Shown here piece by piece: positions 48,411-59,647 of a stretch of DNA of 64,000 bases (its first letter is position 1; each line of letters opens with the position of its first letter). The stretch covers positions 10,778,543-10,842,542 of the forward strand of contig NC_079895.1 in assembly GCF_024868665.1 (NCBI RefSeq), read 5' to 3'. The notes beneath the pieces are model-generated. The model had not been told where the DNA came from. It searched no databases and saw nothing but the letters and a program-made list of their open reading frames with translations. A program made the position numbers and the translations under genes. The DNA is from Triplophysa rosa. Taxonomy: Eukaryota; Chordata; Actinopteri; Cypriniformes; Nemacheilidae.

Positions 48411-48600
48411 ATAATCATACGCAATTTGTTAACATTAAAGCATTTTATCATGAACAACGATTTACAGCATTTAGGTTCATGTTTATATTTACTATTGTTC
48501 ATTGTTAATTTATGTACATTATGTTTCAACTCAAAAATATTCATTTATACAACCTGAAATGTCAAAAATGTGTTAGTATGTGTATAAATTTGCATTATGC
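48411..48600. repeat. Decayed dispersed repeat fragment
   Basis: Same family as 10040-10200 (shared TTGTTCATTGTTAATT core and TTTACAGCATTTAGGTTCAT). Ends are not visible. Confidence 0.5.
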
Positions 48601-50512
48601 TTGATTACTAAATGCTGTAAGAGGTTTGTTCATGGTTATTTTATTTTAGCTTTTGCTATGTAGAAACCTTGCTTACATTTTGTTCTTCTATGACACTGAT
48701 TCATTAAAATAACTGTACCATTGACCTTGTAGTTCATTTGCACAAAAGGTCACATTTATTGCTTCTATTGAACTACACAAGATTCAGGGTTAACATGAAA
48801 CTGTTATGAAGAGCGTGCTGTTTCCTGCCATGTCTTAGCAACCGCATCAATTCACCTCGCCATCTTGACGATGAATTTTGCGGAGGGAAGCGCCACCCAC
48901 ATTTCGTTTTGAAAATATGAACATCTAGATACTTGTGCAATTGTTTCTGGTGGCACCGACATTCCACATTCCACAACTTAAATATAAAGTTTATAAAACG
49001 AACAAAAGTGATATTAAAACGTCCCATGAAGGTCATTCCCATGTTAAATGCAGTGATGAAGTGCTTCATTATAGCACAGCCATGTATGTACTCTCACACG
49101 TTTTTAAATATTTTCCTTTTTTAATTCATGGCCTTTTTAGTCGAGAGAGAAAGTGTGAGAAAGTTATACGATTATGTCACTGGGCCGGATTCCAAACCCA
49201 CCTTCCGGTGAGCACAACAACTTGTGTTGTGTGCATGTGTGCACATTTGACCTCCATTACTGCTTTCTACACAAAACACACACACACAGATTGAGAAAGA
49301 GATAGAGAATGACATTTATACAGACACCAAACCAAGCTGTCAGCGGAAAGGTCTTTTCATCAATAATTTTAGGTTCCGACATCTCTGTCTACATTTAAAC
49401 AAAATGTTATTGGCCCCTTGTGGGTTTGACCCCTTCGGCGTCCGTGCTAGGTCTATAAAACAACACGTACAGTTGAAAAGAGTTCAAACATTATTCTTTT
49501 TTTCATTCCTGAACCCTCATTTTGTTGAAACCTATTAAAACACCCAGCACTGCTCCTCCAGCACTCATTTAAAGCTTATTTTAGGACTGCATTACGCTCT
49601 CAGGGACGATTTCCCAGATTAAAGTTGTAGTCCAGGACTGCAAATGATTCTCAATGGAAAACCACCATTAACAGCACAATTTAGTCCATAGCTCAATTTA
49701 ACCCATGCCCAGCAAACAGAGTTTTCATGTTATGATACTTCTAGCAGTTACAGGAGAATCATAACAGCATACCTCAATTTGTTTTGAGCTGGTTACAGTC
49801 GTACGTCTCTATAATTGCTACAAAAACCTGCCTCGACGGTACATCTCTGCGGCGGGTTATCTGGTGGAACCGCCTGTACGCCTGAGGGAGGAAGTTAGTG
49901 GAAAAACACAGAATCATTTTCTTGTTTTTGAGTGCTTACAGACAGTCTATTACTGCGGACATGGTTTTCGACAACAAAGATTGGAGCGGTGGGTTTTTTG
50001 TGCTTGCGAGTGTGCGTGCATGTCTGAAAATCTGAAGCGTGAAGCTGACCTACAAAAATAGACGGCCGATGATGTGAATCTGAACTATTGTACATCCTCT
50101 CTTGAGGCAGAGGGCCAAAAATGTGTGGTTAAACAGTTGATCGTGCGCATTTAGTGCACGCTTACACACGAAGAGAGAAAAGATGAGCGAGGGCAAGCAA
50201 TGAAAACGGACTGCGAGTGTATGAGTGTGTGTAGTCGAGTGTGAAGTCTAGATATCGGTGAAAGAACTGATTGTGGTATTAATGGGACAAAGAAATGGTT
50301 CGGGCAGCTTTTGTCAGTGAATAGTTGCTTTTGAGCACAGGGTTGCGTGCTGTTGTATATGTACAGGCCACAGGCGCACCATGATGCAGATGTCCCGCAC
50401 ACGCAGCTGACCTGCCTGGTGCCCTCGCGATCATTCAGTGATTCATCACGCTTTGCTTAAATTCATAAAAATACAGATTGTGCTACAAAGACAGCAGCAA
50501 AGGATAAACAGC

Positions 50513-51755
50513 TAGGGGTGTAACGATACACTCAGCTCACGATTCGGTACATATCTCGATGCTGGGTTCAGGATACGATACACATCTCGATATTTTGAAC
50601 AAAATTAAAAATTCAAATAACATTTATTTTCAAAATATCAACAATTTCAGTAACTTATTTTGTTGCACATACAACTTAATAAAGCATTTTAACATTTTAA
50701 GGCTTAACTGAAATTAGAATTAAGATCAGTGTCAATTTTGACAGCAAATTTAGATTTAGTTTGTCATAGTCTTTTGACTAAAATGCAATTTAGTTTTAGT
50801 CATCCCAATTTATCATAGTTTTAGTCTATTTTTAGTTGACGAAATCTACATTATATTAGTCTACTAAAATCTATCTGGATTAACTCATTTAATTGGTGTA
50901 AATAAATGTTCCATACAAAGATTTAACTGTTTCGACATAATTTACTTTACCTTGGAATTCAATTAAACCATGTCATTACCTTTATTTTTCAGAAAAGTTC
51001 AGTACCTACTGGATATGCATTGTTGTAACAGAGAATATTAGACCATGAACGACATGTAGCAGTTCAATCAGTCTCATTTTGACTCAACTGACTCATTCGT
51101 TCAGTGAAGGGCGTGTTCATTCAGTACAGTCAACCAATGAAACGCTCTGACAGAGCTCACGCTCAAGCGCTATTGGCTCGTGTTTCTTTGAAGCTGCGCT
51201 GTCTTTGCTTGAGACAGTAATGAATGAGAAAAATCTTTCAAAAAGACATATTACATAAACTGTATTACATTTCTTCAATCATGCAGATCACATACTTGTT
51301 TTTTAGCATGTCATTCGATCTTTTAAAGTAAGCCGATTTTTTTTTGGCTTACTTGTTGCATATCACGTTATGCAGCAGCTCACGTTAGCAGATAAATTAA
51401 CATTGGCATTTAAAAACGTTTGTGCTGCCTTTGTAATGAGTTTCGGGGTGACTCGCCTGCAGTCACGCTTCAAGTTTGCTGTGTTTTAACGGCGATTGTG
51501 AAGGAAAATATGATGCTTTTTAAACCACTTGGAGACACAGATTGTGTCTTGCGCTTCCTCTTGTCACAGAGACTTCTCTTTCTACCGCATATGTGAGATA
51601 AGCACACGTGACACGCTGGCGCAGAGTAGGTAGCGTCTTGACCGCTGAACGAATAGAATTAAACATATTGTAAAATATCCCCATCTCTCTACGATGCACA
51701 TCGTATCATTTTTGCATCGCGAAATATCATAATACGAAGTATCGTTACACCCCTA
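50513..51755. mobile_element. hAT-type element, 1243 bp, intact 8 bp TSD
   Basis: The left end is TAGGGGTGTAACGATACACT; the right end, reverse-complemented, is TAGGGGTGTAACGATACTTC. Both are followed by CGTATCG/CATCGTATC-type motifs. The 8 bp duplication TAAACAGC is identical on both sides (50505-50512 and 51756-51763). The interior includes a TTTTAGTC-rich block near 50740-50880 that looks like another old repeat, and no intact transposase. Confidence 0.92.
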
Positions 51756-52002
51756 TAAACAGCTGTAGGTTTTAATGGGAAAATTTGCAACAGAGAGAAT
51801 GGGATCGTTAGAAATGGTTGAGGTGCTTTTTTGTTAGAAGGAACACTTAATGGAAAAAATAATAATTTTTAATGTCACGTCATTATGTTTGAGGCCATCA
51901 CACACTGTGGGGGAAACTTCTCTGAAATCAGTGGCCTGTGAGGAGATATATGGTTTCTAAACAATGGAATAAAAATATATAAATAAGCTTTGTTCAGATT
52001 CG

Positions 52003-52236
52003 CTTAATAGGACTAGGTGTTATAATACCACTATTTCAGCACAGTTTAATTGCCCAATAGGACATTTCTCACGCCTTATGCATGACAGTGGGAGCAGTCA
52101 AGAATAGAGGAAAGGAGGTCCAAGGTTTCACTGGGTTCGTCGAGTAGGCATCCTCTGTGTTTGGAGGGTCTATGATTATAGAAATACATAGCATATTTAT
52201 ACTTGCCTTTCCTTGCTATTATCAGAGAGACATCTC
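52003..52236 (-). repeat. 230 bp repeat, left copy (LINE 3' end)
   Basis: It matches 59406-59647 in the same orientation, with shared blocks CTTAATAGGACT, CCACTATTTCAGCACA, TTCACTGGGTTCGTCGAGTA and AAATACATAGCATATTTATA. Both copies begin at the same CTTAATAGGACT. Since it directly follows the C-terminal coding remnant at 52240-52627 on the - strand, I take it to be the 3' UTR of the LINE. Confidence 0.7.
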
Positions 52237-52239
52237 ATG

Positions 52240-52627
52240 AGTTCCCACTCCGATCCCACTTTCATCACATCCATTATCCTGGGTGAAGGATGCCTTTTGG
52301 TGAGGTGCTGCTGATAATGCCCTTTGTATGGTTCCCAACAATGCGACACATCATCAGTTGTGCACCTCAGCCTCATTGGGTGTTTCGGCCCTTTATCACA
52401 AGACACCCTCAGCCAAGGGAGGCCCACCGCAGGTTGATCAGATGTGTTACATCTGGCAGCCCATGCTGTGTCCATCCGCAGCCACAGTCAATGGCTTCAT
52501 CTTTCCACACCACTGGCCATTTCTTGATTACACTCCACTGGTCTTGGCCTCTGAACCCAACTTCCTGTGTCAATTAGCTCATCCAGATTACTGGCTTCGG
52601 CCACAACAACACTTGCTTTGCTGGTAG
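52240..52627 (-). pseudogene. LINE C-terminal remnant (second copy)
   Basis: In broken - strand frames the translation carries EVGFRGQDQWSVIKKW-like sequence (about 52560-52490). This parallels EVGIRGQAQRTVVKEL in the endonuclease of the LINE to the right (53365-53730), followed by DTAWAARCNTSDQPAVGLPW, which parallels DTIWVAK. It is therefore a second copy of the same C-terminal segment, sitting left of a tandem repeat and running into the 230 bp 3' end. It has stops and frameshifts. Confidence 0.6.
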
Positions 52628-52639
52628 CGCTGTCGCATC

Positions 52640-53345
52640 GCACCTCAATGCAACCATATGTGCCAACCCGTTGGATAAGGCTGTTCTAGCCCCGCTAGCA
52701 CTGTTAATGCATGCTCAGTGCCCCGGGTTTCGTATGGCATAACATTACAACACATTACCAACATCAACGCAACCATATGCGCCAACTCGTTGGCTAAGGC
52801 TGCTCTAGACCAGTGGCGATCGGTGCCTCCTCTTCAGGGGAAGCAGGAATTCAAAATACGTGTTCGGTGCTTCACGTGAACCTATGTGCATCACGCATCA
52901 TGTCAAAATACGTGCCTGCTGCAGACGCGTCAAAAGGGTTTATGATAAGAGACGCTCACGTTCAGAAGACACTGCATTAACACTTAACTCTGATTACAAA
53001 TGAGACTAAGAGAGTATCTATCAAATGCAAGCGTCTCTTTTATTAAAAACCCTTTCGACGCGTCTGCAGCAGGCATGTATTTTGACATGACGCACCACAC
53101 ACATGACGGCCTAAATACATGTTTTGCCGAGCTTCACATTACTGCTTCCCCTGAAGAGGAGTCACGGATCACCGTTAATGCATGCTTAGTGCCCCCGGTC
53201 CCGTATGGCATAACATTACAACACATTACCAAACTCAACGCAACCATACGCACCAACCCGTTGGCTTAGGCTGTTCTAGCCTTACTGGCACGTTAATGCA
53301 TGCTCAGTGTCCCCGGTCCCATATGGCGTACCATTACAACACACA
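52640..53345. repeat. Tandem repeat, unit about 110-135 bp, interrupted
   Basis: Repeated blocks are GTTAATGCATGCTCAGTGCC, CGTATGGCATAACATTACAA, CACATTACCAA and CAACGCAACCATA, each followed by CCAACCCGTTGG and GGCTGTTCTAGCC. At least three partial units are seen (about 52653-52810, 53174-53290 and 53291-53345). A fold-back element interrupts the array at 52811-53173. Confidence 0.75.
52811..53173. mobile_element. Fold-back (palindromic) MITE
   Basis: The left arm CTCCTCTTCAGGGGAAGCAG (52827-52846) is the exact reverse complement of CTGCTTCCCCTGAAGAGGAG at 53142-53161. Further in, CCTGCTGCAGACGCGTC (about 52916) is mirrored by GACGCGTCTGCAGCAGG (about 53057), with AAAAGGGTTT and AAACCCTTT beside them. 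The single strand would fold into a long hairpin with a loop around 52950-53050. It interrupts a tandem repeat, so it is a later insertion. Confidence 0.8.
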
Positions 53346-53364
53346 ACACCTTTTTATTACGTGG

Positions 53365-55482
53365 TCATTTGGCAACCCATATCGTGTCCTTCCGTTTCAA
53401 CCACAGCCAGTGGGTGCTTCTTTCAGCAACAGTGGCAAGTTCTTTGACTACCGTCCGTTGGGCCTGTCCTCTAATCCCCACTTCCTTAAGCAGCCTTGTA
53501 GTGGAATTGGAAACAAAGCCCCTGCAGCCCACTGCCACCGGGAACACTTTCACTGTCCATCCCCGATTTTCAGCTTTCGCTGCCAAGTTGGCATACCGGA
53601 GATTCTTTCTTTCGAATGCTTCGTTAATGGCCTCTTCCCAAGGTACAGTCAACTCAACTATGATAACTGTCCTACTGAAGCTGGACCACAGAACCATGTC
53701 CGGCCGCAGATTGGTTGCTGCGGTTTCCAAGGGGAGAGCAATTCTATGGTTTAAATCAACTCACATTTCCCAATCCCTGGCTATTGATGAGGGCTTGGCC
53801 TGCTTTTTCTGCCCCTCCCGATAAAGGGTTGCCTTTTTAGCGAGTTAGCCTGGGCGTTTTGGGGGATGGCATTTGCTGCCACTCTCTTGGTTTCTACTTC
53901 TGCAGCCAAGCACTTTAGTACTTGGTTGTGGCGCCATGTGTTTCTCCCCTGTGTCAAACTCTTCTTACAACCCACAAGAACATGTTTAAGGTTTGCTGGA
54001 GCTGCACATAGGTGGCAGGCTGGATCCTGTAAACACCAAACATGCAGATTTGTTGGTGAGGGCAGCACATTATATGTAGCTCTTATGATAAAACTTAGCC
54101 TGTTTGTTTCCATACTCCACAGCTCACTCCAAGTGATTTTGCACCGTTCATTACCTTCCCACCTCATCCAGCGGCTGGGCATGAGAGATCGCTGTTCGGT
54201 GTCTTTAAGGTCTGCGGTGTATCACCATCCACGGCTTTTGATGGGCTTGTCTGTGGCTGTTGGTATGGGCTCGCCCTTTATGCAGGTTTGGTTGTTGTGA
54301 TGGTTGTCATGTCATCCATGTATGCCCTGATTTGAGGTAGGCGCAACCCATTTTTCAAACGTTCTCCTCCAACCACCCAACACAATGCCCGGTTTATTAT
54401 TTTCATTGCCATTGTGAAAGCCAGTGGTGAAATTGTGCAACCTGCCATTATGCCAAACTCCAGTTGTTGCCACGTGGTGGCACTATCCTGTGTGGTAATA
54501 CAGAATTGGAGATCTGAAAATATGCCTTAATCAGCTTTTTTACCTGCTCTGGAACATTGAAGAAGTAAAAGGCTGTCCACAGCAGCTTATGTGGCACTCA
54601 TCCAAATGCATTGGCAAGATCTAGAAAAACCACATGCAGGTCTTTCTTCTCCTTTTTTTCCATTTGCAACTGGTGCCTGTTGATATTAGCATGTTCCAAA
54701 CATCCGGAGAAACCCCTATGAATGCCTTCTGCACTGAAGTGTTGATGAAGTTGTTACTCTTCAGAAATGCTGAGTCTTTTGGCCACAACGCTGAAGAAAA
54801 TCTTACCTTTCACATTCAAGAGGCTAATTTGTCAAAACTGGTCAATAGTTGAGGAGTTTTTCTCCTTGGGGATCAGTATGCCTCCTGCCCTTCTCCAGAC
54901 TTTTGGTATCACCTGATTTTTCCATGCCACAGCCCTTAATCTCCAAAGTTACATCAACACTCCAGGGACTTTCTTGTAGAGCCTGTATGATATACCGTTG
55001 GGTCGAGGAGCTGAAGCTGATCTTGCCCGTTTTACTGCACTCTCAACTTCACTCCATTTGGGGGGCCTTGTTTCCATCTGGTGTTCTGGTAGCTGAATTG
55101 GTGTCATGTCCTCTGGAATGGATATTGTCTCATGCCTCTTATTGTTGGAATATGTTTTCTGTAAGTGTTCCTCAAGATCTGTTATAGGTGCTTTAAGGGT
55201 CCCAGTTTTCTCCTTGCTAAAGATGCTACTGACGAACTTGTAAGGATCTTTGTAGAAAGCGGTGCTGGTTCGCTCCTTTTTCTTATGTTGCTTTCTCAAG
55301 CTCTCTGCTCTTTGCAGCGAGGCCAGGCGACTTTTAATATCACCTTGTAGTGCCTTTTAGTCTCTTCCTTTCCTCTTCTGTGGCCTTCTTCCACTGTTTC
55401 CTCAGGCTCCTCCTTTCTCTCACAAGTCTGTCAAGCTCTTTTTGTCTCCTGGACTTAGGTCGGCCTGTCGTCTCCTCATGTG
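53365..55482 (-). pseudogene. LINE with restriction-like endonuclease, broken reverse transcriptase ORF
   Basis: On the - strand, in several frames, the order is: a basic N-terminal piece (HEETTGRPKSRRQKELDRL, near 55470-55340); a reverse transcriptase start (YKDPYKFVSSIFSKEKTGTL and ARSASAPRPNGISYRLYKK, 55299-54949); RT palm sequence with VVFLDLANAFG near 54640; a zinc-binding C-X2-C...H-X4-C block (CHLCAAPANLKHVLVGC, 54182-53781); and a domain with RPDMVLW...IIVELTVPWEE...ERKNLRY (53730-53365). That last pattern is the PD-(D/E)XK-like endonuclease placed after the RT in R2/NeSL-type LINEs. Stops and frameshifts are frequent, so it is dead. The exact clade cannot be fixed by eye. Its 5' end is cut at 55482 by a Gypsy LTR. 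Confidence 0.75.
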
Positions 55483-56357
55483 TGTCATGACTGTGGGAGG
55501 AAAAGAGGAAGCGGAGACTCAGATGCAGGTGCAAAATGAGAGAATCTTTATTAATACAAACAGTCCAGTAATTCCACCAGGCGACACCGGGCTCGAACCC
55601 AGGAACCACGTAAGCCCGGGGGGGGGGGACTCGACCCACCGGGACTTACGGAAGAGCAGAACCACCTCGGGAGATCCGGACCAGTAGGGCCCTCGAGAAC
55701 CACGAGAGGCCGCGGGGAGAGGACTCGACTCGACGACACTCACGGGAGAATCCGAAGTCGACACAGTGCGAGAGTTCCTGACCCACGAAGGGAACACGCA
55801 CGGCGGGGAGAGCCTCGGGACGCCAATGAGAGCTAAGGGGAGGATTAACAGAGAACTATGAGAGCAACGGGTGAATGCACTAGCAGCTAAGACGAGGAGA
55901 GAGTCTGAGAGAGTAACTAAAGGAAAAAGTCAGCACTAAGAGAAAACAAGAAAACAACAAAATAAATCAAAACTATGACTGAGATAATCATGAACTAACT
56001 AACAAGATGACTAAGAAAACAAGACTAGGAACGCCCAGTGATGTGAACATTAAACAACGGTCTGACACAAGACAAGAGGACAAAGGGGATTAAATAGAGG
56101 GGAACTAATGACGGGAATGAATTACAGGTGAAACCTAATGAGTAACCAGGGGAGACTACTGATGGGGAACCAGCTACAGGAGTGACGGTAATGAGGTGAT
56201 GGAAACCCGGTGAGGGGAAAGCCTGGCAGGGAGACACGGGGCGAGTGACGCAAACACCAGACACATGTAGAGCAGTCAAAACGGCACTCCACATGTTCAA
56301 CAAAAACAACACACACCACATGAGACACAAAGCCAAGACAAGACTGAGATCACGACA
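55483..56357 (-). mobile_element. Gypsy 3' LTR, 875 bp
   Basis: On the + strand it starts TGTCATGACTGTGGGAGG and ends GATCACGACA; on the - strand that gives TGTCGTGATC...CATGACA, proper LTR ends. It matches the start of the right-hand LTR at 59005 closely (roughly twenty differences in the first ~330 bp by eye). A TTTATTAAT (ATTAATAAA on the - strand) polyadenylation-type motif lies near 55547. Confidence 0.8.
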
Positions 56358-59004
56358 GTACCAAGGTCCCGAGAGACCTATATTCAAGGTTTTTATGATC
56401 CGTCCAGATCAAGAAGGGCTGCACTGACTCCTCCAGCCAGTAATGCCACTCCCCCAAAGCCAGGCGGACCGCCAGCAGCTCTCTGTTTCCGATGTCATAG
56501 TTACGTTCTGCAGGGCAGAGGCGATGGGAATAGAAAGCACAAGGGTGCGCACCTTCCATCATGACTAGAGCGCTGAGATAGAACCGCGCCTATCCCAACA
56601 TCAGATGCATCGACCTCGACAATGAATTGCCGCTCAGGATCTGGAAAACAAAGCACAGGAGCAGAGACAAAACGGGACTTGAGGTTATCAAAGGCTACCT
56701 GAGTTTGGGGTTCCACCTGAACGAGACCTTGGTGGAGGTTAATGGTGTGAGCGGCACGGCCATCTGGCCGAAACCCCGGATGAATCGCAGGTAAAAGTTG
56801 GCGAAACCCAGGAACCACTGAAGAGCTTTACGTGAGTCGGGAAAAGGCCACTCGGCGATGGCTCTGATCTTGGTGGGATCAGTGTTGATGCCTCTGCCAA
56901 TGAACAAAACTGTGACTGCGTGGAATTCGCACTTCTCCACTTTGACAGAGAGTTGATTCTCTAATAACCGCTGGAGAACCTCTCTGACGTGTCGGGCGTG
57001 TTCCTGGAGAGAGGGGGGGAAATGAGAATATCATCCAGGTACACAAAGAAGAAACAATTGATCATGTCACCCAACACGGCATTTATGAGGCCCTGGAAGA
57101 CGGCAGGAGCATTGGTCAAACCGAACGGGAGAACCAAATACTCATAGTGTCCCGAAGGTGTCTTAAATGCCGTCTTCCACTCGTCCCCCTCCCGAATACG
57201 AATTAGGTGATAGGCATTGCGGAGGTCTAGCTTGGTAAAGACACGAGCTCCCTGCAGGAGTTCAAAGGCAGTTGACATGAGAGGCAAGGGGTACTTGTTC
57301 TTAACGGTAATTTCATTCAAACCTTGATAATCAATACAGGGACGCAGGGAGCCGTCCTTCTTCTGGACGAAGAAGAAACTTGCACCAGCCGGGGAGGAGG
57401 AGTGGCGAATGAGCCCAGCTTGTAAACACTCGTGGATATACTTGTTCATGGCCTCTCTCTCAGGGGCGGACAGGGAGTAGAGGCACCTCCTTAGGTGGAA
57501 AAGTGCCCGGGAGGAGATCTATGGCGCAGTCGTAGGGGCGATGCGGAGGGAGAGAGGTGGCTCGCGACCGGCTGAACACGGTGCACAGATCGTGGTATTC
57601 CGCCAGGACCTCAGACAAATCGGTGGCTTCAACTTGTAACACAGAAGACACAGAGACAGGAGATGGAGCAGAACCAAGACAAGACGCGTGACAAGAGGGG
57701 CTCCAGGCCAAAACAGGATTTTTAACCCAATCAATGTGAGGATTGTGCTTTGACAACCAAGGATGCCCTAATATGAGGGGGGTATTGGGGGAATCGAGGA
57801 TGTACAGCTCAATACACTCACAGTGATTCCCAGAAAGAAAAAGTCTTACGTGAGGGTAACCCGCTAGTGTCTGGACCGAGATGGGCTTGGCGAGAGGCTT
57901 GATAGGAATCCTCCATCGGTCAGCAGTGGCAGTGTCGAGGAAACTTCCCTCGGTACCCGAGTCGAGGAGGGCTTGGCTGGTATGGCTCTGACCGGCGAGC
58001 AAAATCCGGAACGGCAATACGGAGCGTGAAACAGGAGAGGTAACAGGAATGATGCCCACCCGGACTCTCCGAATTACGGGTGGGCGGGATCTTTTAGCGG
58101 ACATTGGACGACCTGGTGCCCGGGCTTCCCACAGTAAAAGCAAAGTCCTCCCAGCAGACACTGCTGCTTCTGCAGTGAAGATAGCCTTGAACGGCCCAGT
58201 TGCATCGGCTCCTCCTTCGAGCTTGCCCCGACAACTCTGAGCAGAGTTGGCATCCCGGACACGCCAGGAAGGTGGGTTGGCGGCATCGGCAGTTGTTTAT
58301 CCGGCTCTCGACTTGCAGACACAGATTGGTGAGAGCGTCCAGATTCCGAGGGGGGTCGAGGGCGGCGATCTCATCAGCAATGACCAGGCTCACCCCGTCG
58401 AGAAACCGAGCGCGCAGCGCCCCCTCGTTCCAGTTGCTGGCGGCCGCCAGTGTCTGGAAATTGATGGAATAATCCGTGACCCAGCTCCGGCCCTGTGTCA
58501 GGCGAGAGAGCTGAGCGGCCGCCTGCTCACCCTGGGCCGATCTGTCGAACAGCCTCGTCATCTCCGCATGGAACTCTGCAAAGGAGAGGCAACATGGAGC
58601 CTGGGCGTCCCACATGGCAGTCCCCCACTCATGGGCTCGGCCCATCAGCAGAGTGAGTACAAACGCCACCCTTGATTCTTCGTGGCTGGAGGGAGAACAC
58701 CAGAGCACACTGGGAGAGGAAAGGCCGGCAGGCATTGGGATCTCTGCTGTAAACCGGGGGGCTGTTGACGTGAGGATCCGTCTCCGCTGGGTGACCGCTG
58801 GGAAGAAGCCCGGCTCACGGCGAGCTCCTGTCGTACCTCGCTGAGCTGGGCAGTGAGGTCCGAGACCTGGTTGGCGAGGATTCCGACTTCCTGAGTGGTG
58901 ACGTTCAGCAGCGTGACCTGATGACCGAGGGCGATCCCCTGTTGCTGCAAGGCATTGCGGAGAGGATCCATCCCCGCTGAGTCTCCAGTAGGGTCAGACC
59001 ATTT
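56358..59004 (-). pseudogene. Gypsy (Metaviridae) gag-pol remnant, internally deleted
   Basis: On the - strand, from right to left: a gag capsid-like segment (58735-58094, with FAEFHAEMTRLFD and LSRLTQGRSWVTDYSI); a CCHC zinc knuckle ([14 protein letters not shown]) in another frame at 58322-58074; a protease with LDSGTEGSF (58161-57460, the D-S/T-G active site); a reverse transcriptase with [29 protein letters not shown] and YLDD (57449-56961); thumb/RNase H connections at 56940-56501; and RNase H with WTDHKNLEY at about 56400. It then jumps directly to the region just before the 3' LTR, so the rest of RNase H, the integrase and any chromodomain are deleted. At least four frame changes. It cannot move by itself. 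Confidence 0.85.
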
Positions 59005-59337
59005 TGTCATGACTGTGGGAGGAAAAGAGGAAGCGGAGACTAAGATGTGGATGCAAAATGAGAGAATCTTTATTAATACGAACAGTCCAGTAATTCCACC
59101 AGGCAACACCGGCCTCGAACCCAGGAACCTCGTAAGCCCGGGGGGAGGGGGACTCGACCCACCGGGACTTACGGAAGAGCAGAACCACCTCGGGAGATCC
59201 GGACCAGTAGGGCCCTCGAGAACCATGAGAGGCAGCGGGGAGAGGACTCGACCCGACGACACTCATGGAGAATCCGAGGTAGACACAGTCTGAGAGTTCC
59301 TGACCCACGAAGGGAGGAACACGCACGGCAGGGAGAG
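59005..59337 (-). mobile_element. Gypsy 5' LTR, truncated
   Basis: It begins TGTCATGACTGTGGGAGG like the left LTR and follows it to about 59337 (GGCAGGGAGAG), then diverges into about 70 bp of unmatched sequence before the 230 bp repeat at 59406. About 540 bp of LTR are missing, so the element has been cut by rearrangement rather than ending in a target-site duplication. Confidence 0.7.
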
Positions 59338-59405
59338 CTGCCGTCTGTCCGGAGACGAGAGCGGGAACCACAGTGGAAGAGATGCCAGGGTGTGAAGAGC
59401 TGGGA

Positions 59406-59647
59406 CTTAATAGGACTTGGTGTTATACTAGTTCCCACTATTTCAGCACACTTGAATTGCCCAAAAGGAAAATTTCCCACACCTTATGCATGACAGGGGG
59501 AGACGTCAAGAATATGAATAGAGGAAAAAGGTCTGAGGTTTCACTGGGTTCGTCGAGTAGGCATCCTCTGTGTTTAGTGGATCTATGATTATAGAAATAC
59601 ATAGCATATTTATACTTAACTTTCCTTGCTATTATCAAAGAGACATC
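59406..59647 (-). repeat. 230 bp repeat, right copy (LINE 3' end)
   Basis: A diverged copy of 52003-52236 in the same orientation. It probably comes from another, 5'-truncated copy of the same LINE family, or from a duplication of this locus. Confidence 0.65.

Noticed and set aside
49600..49760. Possible complete palindromic repeat like 2871-3275
   Set aside because: Only one end-like motif was seen. No partner could be placed.
53182..53824. 190- and 174-codon + strand frames
   Set aside because: Shadows of the LINE endonuclease and the tandem repeat on the other strand.
54849..55350. + strand frames of 112 and 61 codons
   Set aside because: Antisense of the LINE reverse transcriptase.
58247..58844. 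+ strand frames over the Gypsy gag
   Set aside because: Antisense of the gag and zinc-knuckle segments, with no own homology.
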